DNA of 64,000 bases from assembly GCA_963556695.1 (NCBI GenBank), contig CAUWAG010000003.1, positions 7,378,001 to 7,442,000 of the forward strand, written 5' to 3'. Position 1 is the stretch's first letter; every line of letters starts with the position of its first letter. This document shows positions 54,750 through 64,000 of this stretch, in pieces. The stretch comes from Anthostomella pinea (lineage: Eukaryota > Ascomycota > Sordariomycetes > Xylariales > Xylariaceae). The notes below the pieces were generated by a model. That model saw only the letters and a program-made list of their open reading frames with translations, did not search any database and was not told the DNA's origin. Made by a program: the position numbers and the translations under genes.

Positions 54750-57047
54750 ATGGCATCTTCAATGGCAATGAGAATGGTGGCCGCCGGCTCCGCCGTGAGT
54801 GTTGCTCCCCCTCGCGCCCAGTCGTACGGCCAGTTTTGCATTGCCGCTTGCCGGTTGGCCTTGGCTGTTGGAGATCGACATACTGATATGTTCTTGGTGG
54901 TATAGTTCTCGAGAACAGTTCGATGTCCGACGAGGGCATTCTCCTCCACGCGCCCTGTCTGTATGTTTTTACCCTCTGCCGCGACCGTCGCGCATCCAAC
55001 TGACTGTCCATGTTAACAGCCCGCATCATTGCGAACAACCCGTTACGAGCAAAAGAGGCCCCGATCCATCTTAGCAGCAAATACCCGGTCATCGTATGTC
55101 ACCTACATCCCCTTCGATCGCGAGAAGAACGTCCAGAATGGAACACGGGCAATTAACACGCAGTAGGACCACGAATATGATGCGCTCGTTGTTGGTGCGG
55201 GTGGCTCGGGTCTGCGAGCAGCCTTCGGTCTAGCCGAAGCTGGTTTCAACACGGCTTGTATATCGAAGCTCTTTCCTACGCGAAGTCACACGGTCGCCGC
55301 CCAAGGTGGCATCAATGCTGCGCTAGGAAACATGCACGAAGACGACTGGAGATGGCACATGTACGATACCGTCAAGGGTTCGGATTGGCTGGGTGACCAG
55401 GATGCTATTCACTACATGACAAGAGAAGCCCCCCAGTCTATCATTGAGCTGGAAAACTATGGTTGCCCGTTCTCGAGAACAGAGGATGGCAAAATGTACG
55501 TCTTGCAACGCTCGAGCCTACTGACTGCTTGTTGACTGTTTCTCTCAAGTTACCAACGCGCTTTCGGTGGTCAATCTCGAGAGTACGGAAAGGGTGGTCA
55601 GGCGTACCGGTGTTGCGCTGCCGCCGACCGAACAGGCCACGCTCTTCTACACACCCTCTACGGTCAATCTCTACGGCATCAAACCAACTACTTCATCGAG
55701 TTCTTCGCCATTGATCTGATCATGGAAGATGGCGAATGCCGAGGTGTCTTGGCCTACAACCAGGAAGACGGCACTCTGCACAGATTCCTCGCACAGAACA
55801 CGGTTTTGGCTACTGGTGGCTACGGTCGAGCCTACTTCAGCTGCACGTCAGCGCATACTTGCACTGGTGATGGAATGGCCATGGTTGCTCGTGCCGGTCT
55901 GCCCAACCAGGATCTCGAGTTCGTCCAGTTCCATCCCACAGGTATCTACGGAGCTGGCTGCCTGATCACTGAAGGCTCTCGTGGTGAGGGTGGTTACCTC
56001 TTGAACTCCGAGGGTGAGAGATTCATGGAGCGATACGCTCCTACTGCCAAGGATCTTGCCAGTCGTGACGTTGTCTCCCGATCCATGACTATGGAAATCC
56101 GGGAGGGTCGCGGTGTTGGTCCCGACAAGGATCACATCTACCTGCAACTGAGCCATTTGCCCGCGGAAGTGCTTCACGAGCGTCTGCCCGGTATCTCTGA
56201 GACTGCCGGCATCTTCGCAGGTGTCGACGTCCGAAAGCAACCCATCCCTGTTCTGCCAACCGTCCATTACAACATGGGTGGTATCCCGACACGGTACACT
56301 GGAGAAGTCCTCACTGTTGATGAGCAGGGCAATGACCAGGTCGTCCCTGGTCTGTTTGCTTGTGGTGAAGCCGCCTGCGTCTCTGTCCACGGTGCTAACC
56401 GTCTGGGAGCCAACTCGCTACTCGATCTTGTCGTTTTCGGTCGTGCCGTTTCTCACACAATTCGAGACAACTTCACCCCAGGCACGAAGCCCAAGCCGAT
56501 CAGCGCTGATGCTGGTGCCGAATCCATTGAGACACTCGACCAAATCCGCAACTCGGACGGCCCGAAGTCGACGGCTGAGATCAGACTGGCTATGCAGAAG
56601 GCCATGCAGACTGATGTGAGCGTCTTCCGAACCCAAGAGAGCTTGGACGAGGGTGTCAAGAAGGTCACCGAGATCGATGGCATGTTCCCCCAGGTTGGTA
56701 TCAAGGATCGCAGCATGATCTGGAACACGGATCTCGTTGAGACCCTTGAGTTGAGAAACTTGCTCACTTGCGCGTAAGTGTCTTTGTTTCTACCGTTTCT
56801 CGGGATGTCACACTAATCGTCACCTAGTTCCCAAACTGCCGTTGCGGCGTCGAACCGCAAGGAGTCACGTGGAGCTCACGCCCGTGAGGACTACCCTGAG
56901 CGAGACGATGAGAACTGGATGAAGCACACTCTCACATTCCAGAAGAAGCCGCATGGTGGCGTCGACCTCGGCTACAGGCGAGTCATTGGAACAACGCTGG
57001 ACGAGGCTGAGTGCAAGGCTGTTCCACCGTTCAAGCGTACTTACTAA
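54750..57047 (+). CDS. SDH1: Succinate dehydrogenase flavoprotein subunit, mitochondrial
   Basis: Oxidises succinate to fumarate in the TCA cycle and feeds electrons to complex II. Six exons (54750-54794, 54906-54960, 55020-55093, 55167-55495, 55550-56773, 56828-57047) encode 648 residues. Donors: GTGAGT, GTATGT, GTATGT, GTACGT, GTAAGT. The first three short exons encode the presequence and linker ([34 protein letters not shown]; then KYPVI). The FAD-binding [10 protein letters not shown] begins near residue 68. His99 in [18 protein letters not shown] is the expected covalent FAD attachment site. [32 protein letters not shown] and [20 protein letters not shown] carry active-site residues. The end [12 protein letters not shown] is typical. 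All catalytic blocks look intact. Confidence 0.97.
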
Positions 57048-58043
57048 GGAGTGATTGACCGGTCAAGAAGGGGTGAAACCTGAAGGATCAACACACGCCA
57101 GATACGTGGTGTGAAGGGGTAGGCTCGACATCTTAAGATGAAATGGGATATGTCGGCCCATCCGTCTAGTCTGAGCTGTTGGAATGTGGAATTGTATCTT
57201 AGACATGCTTAACGGCGAAATGTATAAAGGAAGAACGTATTTGGCTTTTTGACCTTTCGTAACCAACGGTTCGCTTTCATGGCCTCGCGGGGTAAATCCA
57301 TTGAACCGCTCAGGATGAGGAAGTGCTACTTGCTATTAATGGTTTAACGTACAGTATGACAGCCTGGGTTTTGGATAAGCAGGTCGATGCTAAGACGACC
57401 TCGATAACAACGAGTTATACCCAAACTCGGCCATCAGTTTCGTTACTCTGCAGCGAATCCCAGGCTCGGTGCTGTCCCAATGAGGCAATACGGCTCACGC
57501 GAGGCTTCACGCTATGGTATCTCCTGTAAGCGGCACAGCTTATTCCATGGGGGACGGTAACCGGCGCTGACAAGACGGTTTCACTTGCGGTTGGGTGGAG
57601 GGGGCATACCAGACGGTCCTCGACCATGCGCCGTGTGAGATGGAAGAGGTTTTGGGGTTTGGGTTTGAGGTTCTTGGCGGTTGAAAGCTGGATGCAGGCA
57701 TAGTCTGTAATGTCACAGTCTAGTATAGGAGTGATGTTTGTTTGTGTATACACTTGAGTATCTTATCATGTCTGAGAAGGCTGCTGGTCCGGCTTGACAA
57801 ACGAGAGTGTTGAGTACCTAAGGTATGGTGTACCCTGGGACGGGGCCAACTGAATGAAGCATTCGCCGTTTATAACCCTTCGCATAGTCACCCTGAAGAG
57901 CTTCCACGTCGTACTGGTTTGTTCTCTTTGCGTTGGTCCTGGAGCAACACTTTGTGACCCATGATGGGACCGAGGGAATCATACTTCTATGTTACCTTAG
58001 AATAAATACCCAGGGCGCAATGCATTGGCACTATTAGACCCTT
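57048..58043. other. Convergent intergenic region SDH1/cupin
   Basis: About 1 kb of 3'UTR and spacer. No supportable ORF or repeat. Confidence 0.5.
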
Positions 58044-58817
58044 TCACTTCCCACTACTCTTCACATCCTGGCCCTCCATATCGCCGTAGTCCTCCTCAAG
58101 GACCTTTCCTCCGACTTCCAAGGGGACGCTCTCCTGGAGCACGTACATCATCCTGGCCCATTCACTAAGAACTTTCGTCAGTACCAGTGTATGTAATTCA
58201 GGGACAGTGACTTCAGGAAGGGTAGAAGTTGAGCCTCCACTCAGGGGCTCTGACGTTCGTGGCCTTGCAGACCGTCCCGTCCCCCTCAACGCTCAAGGAG
58301 CAGGGCCAATGGCAAGACAAGTTAGGTAAGTAACGCAGGAAAATCATATATTAGCTCACGTCTGACTCGGGTTCCGCCACGCATGCATGGTCCCGCGCTG
58401 CACAGCCAAATCCCCGCGCCGCATCAGCCTTGTCTCGCCACTATCGAGCACGAGCTCGACCTCGCCCTCAATTACAACACCATAATCCAAACTAACAGTG
58501 CGGTGCATGGGGCTCAGGCTGCCGGGCGGCGAGTCGACGTAGCGCACGACGGTGCCGCCCGGCAGCACGATGCCCGGGTGCTCCTCCAGGAACCCGGTGT
58601 ATTTTGTGATGTCTTTGTTGGAGGCGAGTGAGACCGGCCGCTCGTCCGTCACGTACCCCAGCGAGAATTTGACCCCGTTGTAGATGGTCTTGCCCGGCAG
58701 GGCCTCGGGCAGGGCGCTGGAGAAGATGGCTTGGCCCTGGGCGTTGTGGTCGGTTATGTAACGCGTGAGGGGGGGCAGGTCGTTGGACTTGTGGGCGCTG
58801 GGGCTGGCTGAGGCCAT
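58044..58817 (-). CDS. Small cupin-domain protein
   Basis: Two exons, 58817-58360 and 58164-58044, encode 192 residues. The intron is long for this window (195 bp, donor GTGAGC, branch CTGAC, acceptor TAG); the join gives HAWRNPSQTEWARMMYVLQE. It is a single cupin_2 barrel. The first motif region is VVRYVDSPPGSLSPMHRTVS, DYGVVIEGEVELVLDSGE, and the second is GDLAVQRGTMHAWRN. The metal-binding set of classical cupins (HxH...E...H) is only partly seen: His in MHRT and His in TMHAW, with Glu in VIEGE. This could be an enzyme or a regulatory/binding cupin. It is transcribed in the same direction as the adjoining monooxygenase fusion, 601 bp downstream of it, suggesting shared physiology. Substrate unknown. 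Confidence 0.82.
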
Positions 58818-59418
58818 TGTGCTGGTTGGGATGGGCGGTGCCGTATTTGTTTTCCAAGCAGGAGTTCAGTCTTTACTCTCTGAAGATTTCGATCACTGGT
58901 GCTTTTTATCAAGCGATTAAGTCACCAAGATAAGAATGTCTTGAGGTCGAACGTCTATAAACAATAGCAAGCTACCCGTATGGCGTGACAGGAGGCTCAA
59001 GGACCGGGAACCACATGCCGGCAAGTAAAACCCGTCGTCCTCCTCTTCCTCCACCTGGAACCTGTACCCCGCAGCCCGTAGAGAACTCCCGTGGCAGACG
59101 ACGAGACGCATGCACGGTACGTTGTGACGGAGCGGGAATATGGCATTGTGACGATGCCGGTACTTACACACTGCCCGGCAAATGGGGGTGGGGAGCCGGT
59201 GGGGAGCCGACGGGTTGCGCAGGTGCCGGGGAGATCTCACGCAGGTGATGTCAAATAAGGTAATTATTAATAAAAGGGGCGGGGAGTGGATACGTTGCTG
59301 CTGCTCATCAAGAGTTATTAAGAGCAAGGATATGTGAGTTGCAAGTGATTATGTATGTAACCGAATTTCTATGGAATACAATAAGGCTTCTCGCTTCAAA
59401 GCAGACCTCCGGCTAAAT
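58818..59418. other. Intergenic region cupin / monooxygenase fusion
   Basis: 601 bp containing the cupin promoter and the 3'UTR of the fusion gene. No ORF recognised. Confidence 0.5.
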
Positions 59419-61812
59419 TCATTCTATCCGCCGGCAAGAGGCAACGTCGGGGACTCCCAGACCCTCCACGACCTTCGCGCTGACGACGCCGTAGATGGGG
59501 ACCCCCGCCAGGCCCGCAGCGATGTGATGCAGCGTGGGCAAGCTGTCCCAGTCGCCGGCGTCGAATTTGATGCTGGCCTTGGACGAGCGCGCCACCGACT
59601 GCACGGTGGGCGAGACCGTCCTGGCCTCTTCGGCGTGCGGGACCACGCAGGCGTACTCGACGTCCGCCTTGCCCGGCTCGCCCGTCGCGGGGATGTACTT
59701 GTAGGTCAGGATGCCGTAGTCGCTCTCGCCGCCGATGGTGCCGTGCTCCGTGCTCGCGTCATCGGCGTCCGCCTCGAGGTCGTCCAGCGCCAGGTCGAGG
59801 AACTTGACGCCCCGCCAGGACGCGGTCGCGCGGTATGACGAGGGTTTGCTGCGGTCGATGGCCAGGTCGCAGTGGATCTTGTTCATGCCCAGCTCGTCCC
59901 GCCCGGAGATGATGGGGTCGGCCAGGTTCTCGAAAAGGACCGGCAGGTACGTGCCGACGATCGAGGACCCGTCCTTCTTCTGGTATTCCACGCCGTGGAT
60001 GTAGAGCCCCAGGTGGCTGTAGCCGTCGCCGCCCAGCCAAGACATGTTGTCGAGCGTTGTGACGGAGAAGCTGGCCGTGCATATGGTGGCCAGGCTCTTG
60101 AATCTGAAGGACGACGTGGGGAATAACGTCTCGAGATATGTTCTTGAGGTGATGAACTTGACTGACGTCGTCTTGAAGACGCGCTGAGAGTGGCCTGTTT
60201 GCATACGGCCGAGTGCGTCTTGCCGTGGGCCCGGGTATGGCCCAAAGGAGAGGGGCATCCTCCAGTACAGATCGGGTTTCTTGGACCACAGCCATCTCTT
60301 GAATACGTTTGCCGAGTTATCGACTTCGAAGTGACCGAAGTTGTACGCAGTGTAGGACATCACTTGACCAGGTTAGCATAGGCTGCTCGCTCTGCTCCCG
60401 GCCTACTTACTATCGATCTGGGGCTTGCCATCCACCCAGTCTTTTCCGGCCTGTCTAGAATATTCCTGGATCATGTGAGCTCTGTCGTATCGAATCTTCT
60501 CGTAGAGCTTGAGTCGTTCCGGAACATCGGCTGGGTCGGTGCCCTTGGGCAGAACGGTTCCGAGTGCTACGGCGTCTTCCATGGCTTGACCGGCGCCTTG
60601 TCCTTGGTCTGGGATAGTGTGAGTAAAGCGGCCAACAACAATAACCCAGTCCAGGGAGCACTTACGAGGAGTGAACGGGTGCGCTGCGTCCCCAAGGAGG
60701 GCCAGCTTGTCTTTCGTCCAGGATGGGAGCTTTTCCATGTCCAGTAATTGCCAGACCTTGAGCTCTGCAGGATCAACCTTGCTGATCAGCTTCTTCAAGG
60801 CCGGGTCAAAATCCTCATACACTTTCAGCACCTGCTCAATCGAGCCCTGCTTGTTCCATGCTAACTTTTCTTTAGCTTCCATCCGCTTTGGTACTGGCTG
60901 TCCTTGCTTACCATCGCTCTGGGTGGCATGGGACTCGGTATCCGGATGTATGAACACAAAATTGAGCGTTGCGTTATGGTTACACGGGTACATTACGACC
61001 CTCCTGTCCGCACCAAACCATAAGCTGAGCGTATTGAGATGCTCCACCAGAGGCGCTGTGACCGGATCCTCCAGCACATCTTTTCTCTGCAGAAGAAAGC
61101 GGAAAGCGGCTTTTCCTGAGCTGAACAGATTTGACTCCTGGCCGTGAACAAATTTCCTCGTCTTGGACTGCGTGTCTGTTGGTTAGCTGGCCACAAAAGG
61201 TAGGTACACCGTTGTCTTACATAGACGCCATCTGCCCCTATAACCACATCGGCAGAGATGGTGGTTCCGTCTTCAAGGCTCAGTTTGCCGGATTCAGCCA
61301 CTACGTTGACGACTTTGCTGGCAGTGTGCAGGGTGGCGGCAGGTCCTGGTCCATCCTTGCCTGTGGCAGTCTCCTTGAGTCTATCATGGAGAGCAACTCG
61401 ATGGACCAACTCCCATGGGTGCTGCCACATCTCGTTGGCCCCGGTCAAATCAATATCTCTGATGACGCCCCCAGCTGGGTTGTACTCCATTATCTTGTCC
61501 ATGCTGTTGGCGCCGAAGGTCGAGGCAACGAGACCCCAGTGGCGCAGGATACCATTGGCGTTTGGTGCTAGATGCACAGCAGCACCGGTCTCACTAGAGA
61601 ATCTGGATTGCTCGTAGAGCTATCAATGAGGAGTATTAGACCGTTTTCCCTCGGTTCTGTATGTTCTTGCTTACCTCGACATGATGACCACTGCGGCGCA
61701 GGGCGATCGCAGCCGAGAGACCACCTATACCGGCGCCCACGATGGCGATATTCAAGGGCGTAGGATGGTCGTGTACAAGGGGGTTAGAAGCTTGAACCCC
61801 GTTTGTGGCCAT
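59419..61812 (-). CDS. FAD-dependent monooxygenase fused to acetoacetate-decarboxylase-like domain
   Basis: Five exons (61812-61675, 61619-61221, 61167-60666, 60608-60411, 60362-59419) encode 726 residues; donors GTAAGC, GTAAGA, GTAAGT, GTAAGT. Residues 1-412 form a salicylate-hydroxylase-like flavoprotein: Rossmann motif NIAIVGAGIGGLSAAIALRR near 21-40, DG motif VVIGADGVYS near 171-180, GD motif LALLGDAAHPFTPHQGQGAG near 334-353. Residues 413-726 resemble the acetoacetate decarboxylase superfamily: TSRTYLETLFPTSSFRFKSL, YSHLGLYIHGVEY and FENLADPIISGRDELGMNKI. Lys574 in GMNK is the candidate Schiff-base lysine; the adjacent second lysine of bacterial enzymes is Ile. Role: probably hydroxylation (possibly decarboxylating) of an aromatic or cyclic acid with follow-on decarboxylation, hydrolysis or cyclisation; the substrate is unknown. 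The decarboxylase-like part is much more GC-rich. Confidence 0.88.
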
Positions 61813-63040
61813 TGCGGTAGAGTCACTCGCCAGTGTGTGCCAGACAAGGAGAGCGGAACACCGGGCTCAGACAAGCGGACAGCTGCTTGTCCCAGCGTGA
61901 CTTTAGCAAGAGAATGGGTGGAGGCACTTTCTAGTGAACAAGAACGCTGAAGGCAGTTGGTTCACGATGTTCTCAGCAGCCGAGATAGAGCAAACAAGTG
62001 ACGAGGGAATCGGGATCACAGGAGGGAGGCATGTAGGTGCAACACAACATTCGCGTAAGTCGAACGCGTGGACCTCCCAGGCATCCGATCCAACCGTACG
62101 GTAGCGGTTCCGAACTCCGAGGTAGTGCAGATGCAGACACGATGCATTCCCTGCTGACTGATGCTTCAATTATACCTGGTGACTCTGTGGTTGTGGATGG
62201 TCCCTTGCCGTGGCCTCTGTTCCGGGAGGACGCTCCCCCACCTTCCGGTGGCAACGACAAACAAGTGCAAGAACCGCGGTGAGACAGACTATCATTTCTA
62301 GAATAAGTGTTATGTAAGCTAATTTGTCTGGACCAGTATTGATATATTCATCTAATAAGGAGTCTGTTTAGCGGTCTAAAAATGCAGATCCTGTGCTTCA
62401 TCTTGGTGAACGACTCACGTCATACCATATGGGGGCAGATTTAAACAAACCGATTGCCCGTCGTCTACTCTGTTATTAGCTTGACCATCTTGCAGTGGGC
62501 TGGGTCCCTTTTCCAACTCAAACGTGCTCATCGATGCTGGGTTTACACAAGAGCTTCCGTATGAGGCCAGCAGCGCGTTACCACACTCCCAGAGGCGGAG
62601 GGAGTCATAATCTGCAGGTCATAATGGCCACCTGTACACGTACACAGTGACACGGCACAGCGATCAAGCATGGTAAATGAGGCCAAGCAGGTATGGGCCA
62701 CAGCTATTCGCCAGGCCAAGAGTCACGCAAAGATCCTGCTGCCTTCCACTGCATGTAGCCCGTGTGTGGGATAGCTGTGATTCGAGGCCCGTCTGCTCGT
62801 GAAGTGGGGTCCTAAAGGTTCCGACGGCAAGGCATTCCCGAACGGGCAGAACGGGCATGCGACCCGCGGGAACCCCTCACTCGGCCCTCACACTGATTCG
62901 CTGCGAACGACACCGAGGACGACCAACCGTTCTCGTTTGCTGCAACGTGTTTGACGAGGGCTGTGTGCGTGCATGCGTGTTTCCATTAACCTGAACGCCC
63001 CCCCGTCACCGAGATCCTGTACTGTACTTGTAGGTACGCT
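61813..63040. promoter_or_regulatory. Divergent promoter region monooxygenase fusion / SDR
   Basis: 1.2 kb between divergent start codons, consistent with shared control of the two genes. No specific binding site was recognised and no ORF is supportable. Confidence 0.5.
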
Positions 63041-64000
63041 ATGGAGGAGTCCACCGCCCCCGTGATCCTGGTCACCGCCGGCAGCGCCGGCCTCGGCGCC
63101 GCCGCCGTCCGGCTCTTCGCGAAGCACGGCTACCGCGTCGTCGTGAACTACAGCAGCAACGCCGAGCGCGCCACCAAGCTCCTGAACGAGCTGCTGACTT
63201 TATCCGGCATCACTCCCAACGACGAGGACGAGGACCTCGCATTAAGTCGTCGTTTCGTTGCGATCCGGGCCGACCTGGGCAGCCGCGACGAGATCGCGCG
63301 GCTCGTGCGGGAGACGGTCAAGCGCTTCGGGCGCCTCGACATCGTCTTCTCCAACGGCGGCTGGACGCGCGCGCGCGGCATGGTCAGCATCGACGACAAC
63401 TGCTTCGAGGACGAATGGGATCGTGCTTTTAACATGAACGTCAAGGCCCATTTGTGGCTCATGCAGGCCGCGAGGGCGCACCTCGATGAGACCGAGGGGG
63501 CGTTCGTCACTACGGCTTCGCTTGCTGGGGTGAACCATAGCGGTAGCTCATGTAAGGAAGGGCCTTGCCATCTCATGTCTGATATTGCTTGGAGGTGATA
63601 GCTGACTTGAGACGTTGCAGTGGTGAGAGACTCTGAACGCGCCTTGGAAATTTGGAGTAACACGGTATCCAGGCATACTCCGTCACGAAAGCTGCTCAGA
63701 TCCATCTAGTAAAAGCACTAGCAGTTGTAAGCAGCTTCCCGTAGCATTCCACCAACCTGGATTTGGATTGAAGGCGTGCAACTGATCAGCAATGCAGATG
63801 GCAGCCCCGAAGATCAGGGTCAACTCCGTGTCCCCTGGCCTGCTTCTCACGGTAAAGTCACCCCCCTACAACTACAGTACACGGTATCTTATTTTAATGG
63901 TTGAGTACAGGAATGGGCAGAGAAGTTCACCGACGAGCAGAAGGAGGCGCATCTGCAGAAGACCAAGCTCAAGCGAATCGTGACGGTCGAGGACGTGGCC
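63041..64000 (+). CDS. Short-chain dehydrogenase/reductase, 3' end outside window
   Basis: NAD(P)-dependent SDR. Reconstructed exons: 63041-63551, a 2-nt exon 63621-63622, 63673-63726, 63798-63851 and 63911 to the window edge, about 243 residues so far. Donors are GTAAGG, GTGAGA, GTAAGC and GTAAAG. The cofactor motif is ILVTAGSAGLGAAAVRLFAK (TGxxxGxG with Ala for the first Gly). The NNAG position reads SNGGW. Catalytic Ser lies in TTASLAGVNHSGSS, and the Tyr/Lys pair in LAYSVTKAAQIHLVKALAV. KIRVNSVSPGLLLT follows, then EWAEKFTDEQ and LKRIVTVEDVA. Exon 1 is GC-rich. Substrate unknown; its divergent placement from the monooxygenase fusion suggests a common pathway (inference). Confidence 0.85.
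63621..63622 (+). other. Predicted 2-nt microexon (TG) in the SDR gene
   Basis: Flanked by a 69-bp intron (63552-63620, GTAAGG...TTGCAG, branch GCTGAC) and a 50-bp intron (63623-63672, GTGAGA...TCCAG). The final T of exon 1 plus TG makes TTG (Leu), followed by GCA TAC TCC, giving SGSSLAYSVTK. Without it the catalytic YxxxK frame is lost. Confidence 0.6.

Noticed and set aside
63552..63672. Single 121-bp intron in the SDR gene
   Set aside because: The splice would shift the frame and destroy the YxxxK catalytic segment; the two-intron model with a 2-nt exon keeps it.
1..64000. CRISPR arrays, insertion sequences, prophage, intact retroelements or transposons
   Set aside because: No regularly spaced repeats, terminal repeats, integrase or reverse-transcriptase motifs were seen; the window is eukaryotic nuclear DNA.

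Overview
The window is nuclear DNA of a filamentous ascomycete, most likely a Sordariomycete. The evidence is short spliceosomal introns (about 38 reconstructed here, 47-111 bp with one of 195 bp) with CTRAC-type branch points, fungal-specific families (REG1, MNN9, CGR1, a LEC1/YPR097W-like PX protein, a YOX1-like homeodomain protein, 'cell wall proline-rich' proteins) and a CYT-4-type mitochondrial RNase. I cannot name the species. Exon structures were built by hand from reading-frame continuity across GT-AG (one GC-AG) introns and from remembered family motifs; no alignment or RNA data were available.

Layout. 1-5.7 kb: 3' part of cyt-4 (+) converging on a REG1-like PP1 regulatory subunit (-). 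5.7-11.1 kb: 5.4 kb with no supportable gene. 11.1-25.3 kb: a dense housekeeping block, TRM5 (-) divergent from an AlkB-type dioxygenase (+), NUS1 (-) divergent from COG4 (+), a homeodomain factor (-) and an NAD(H) kinase (-). 27.6-30.3 kb: RRP46 (-) divergent from a PP2A activator (+). 30-36 kb: gene-poor, with one low-complexity protein gene (-) and a small AT-rich relic. 36-43.1 kb: MNN9 (+) converging on PEX4 (-), then a 984-residue disordered proline/serine-rich protein (-). 43-47.2 kb: a second gene-poor stretch. 47.2-57 kb: CGR1, a coiled-coil tail-anchored-like protein, a PX-domain lipid-transport candidate and SDH1, all on +. 58-64 kb: an accessory-looking group, cupin (-), FAD monooxygenase fused to an acetoacetate-decarboxylase-like domain (-) and a short-chain dehydrogenase (+, cut by the window edge).

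Most genes are unrelated housekeeping functions: mitochondrial RNA decay and respiration, tRNA/rRNA maturation, dolichol and mannan glycosylation, Golgi tethering, peroxisome import, DNA alkylation repair. Only the last three look like a functional group; an oxidative catabolic or specialised-metabolism role is inference.

The most interesting signals are fine-scale. A 2-nt microexon is needed to keep the dehydrogenase in frame. Five of 38 introns share the unusual donor GTTCGT. The monooxygenase and decarboxylase-like domains are joined across an intron that carries an in-frame stop. A predicted 5'UTR intron would erase an AUG-UAA start-stop element. Three genes show an abrupt rise in GC in their 3' portions.
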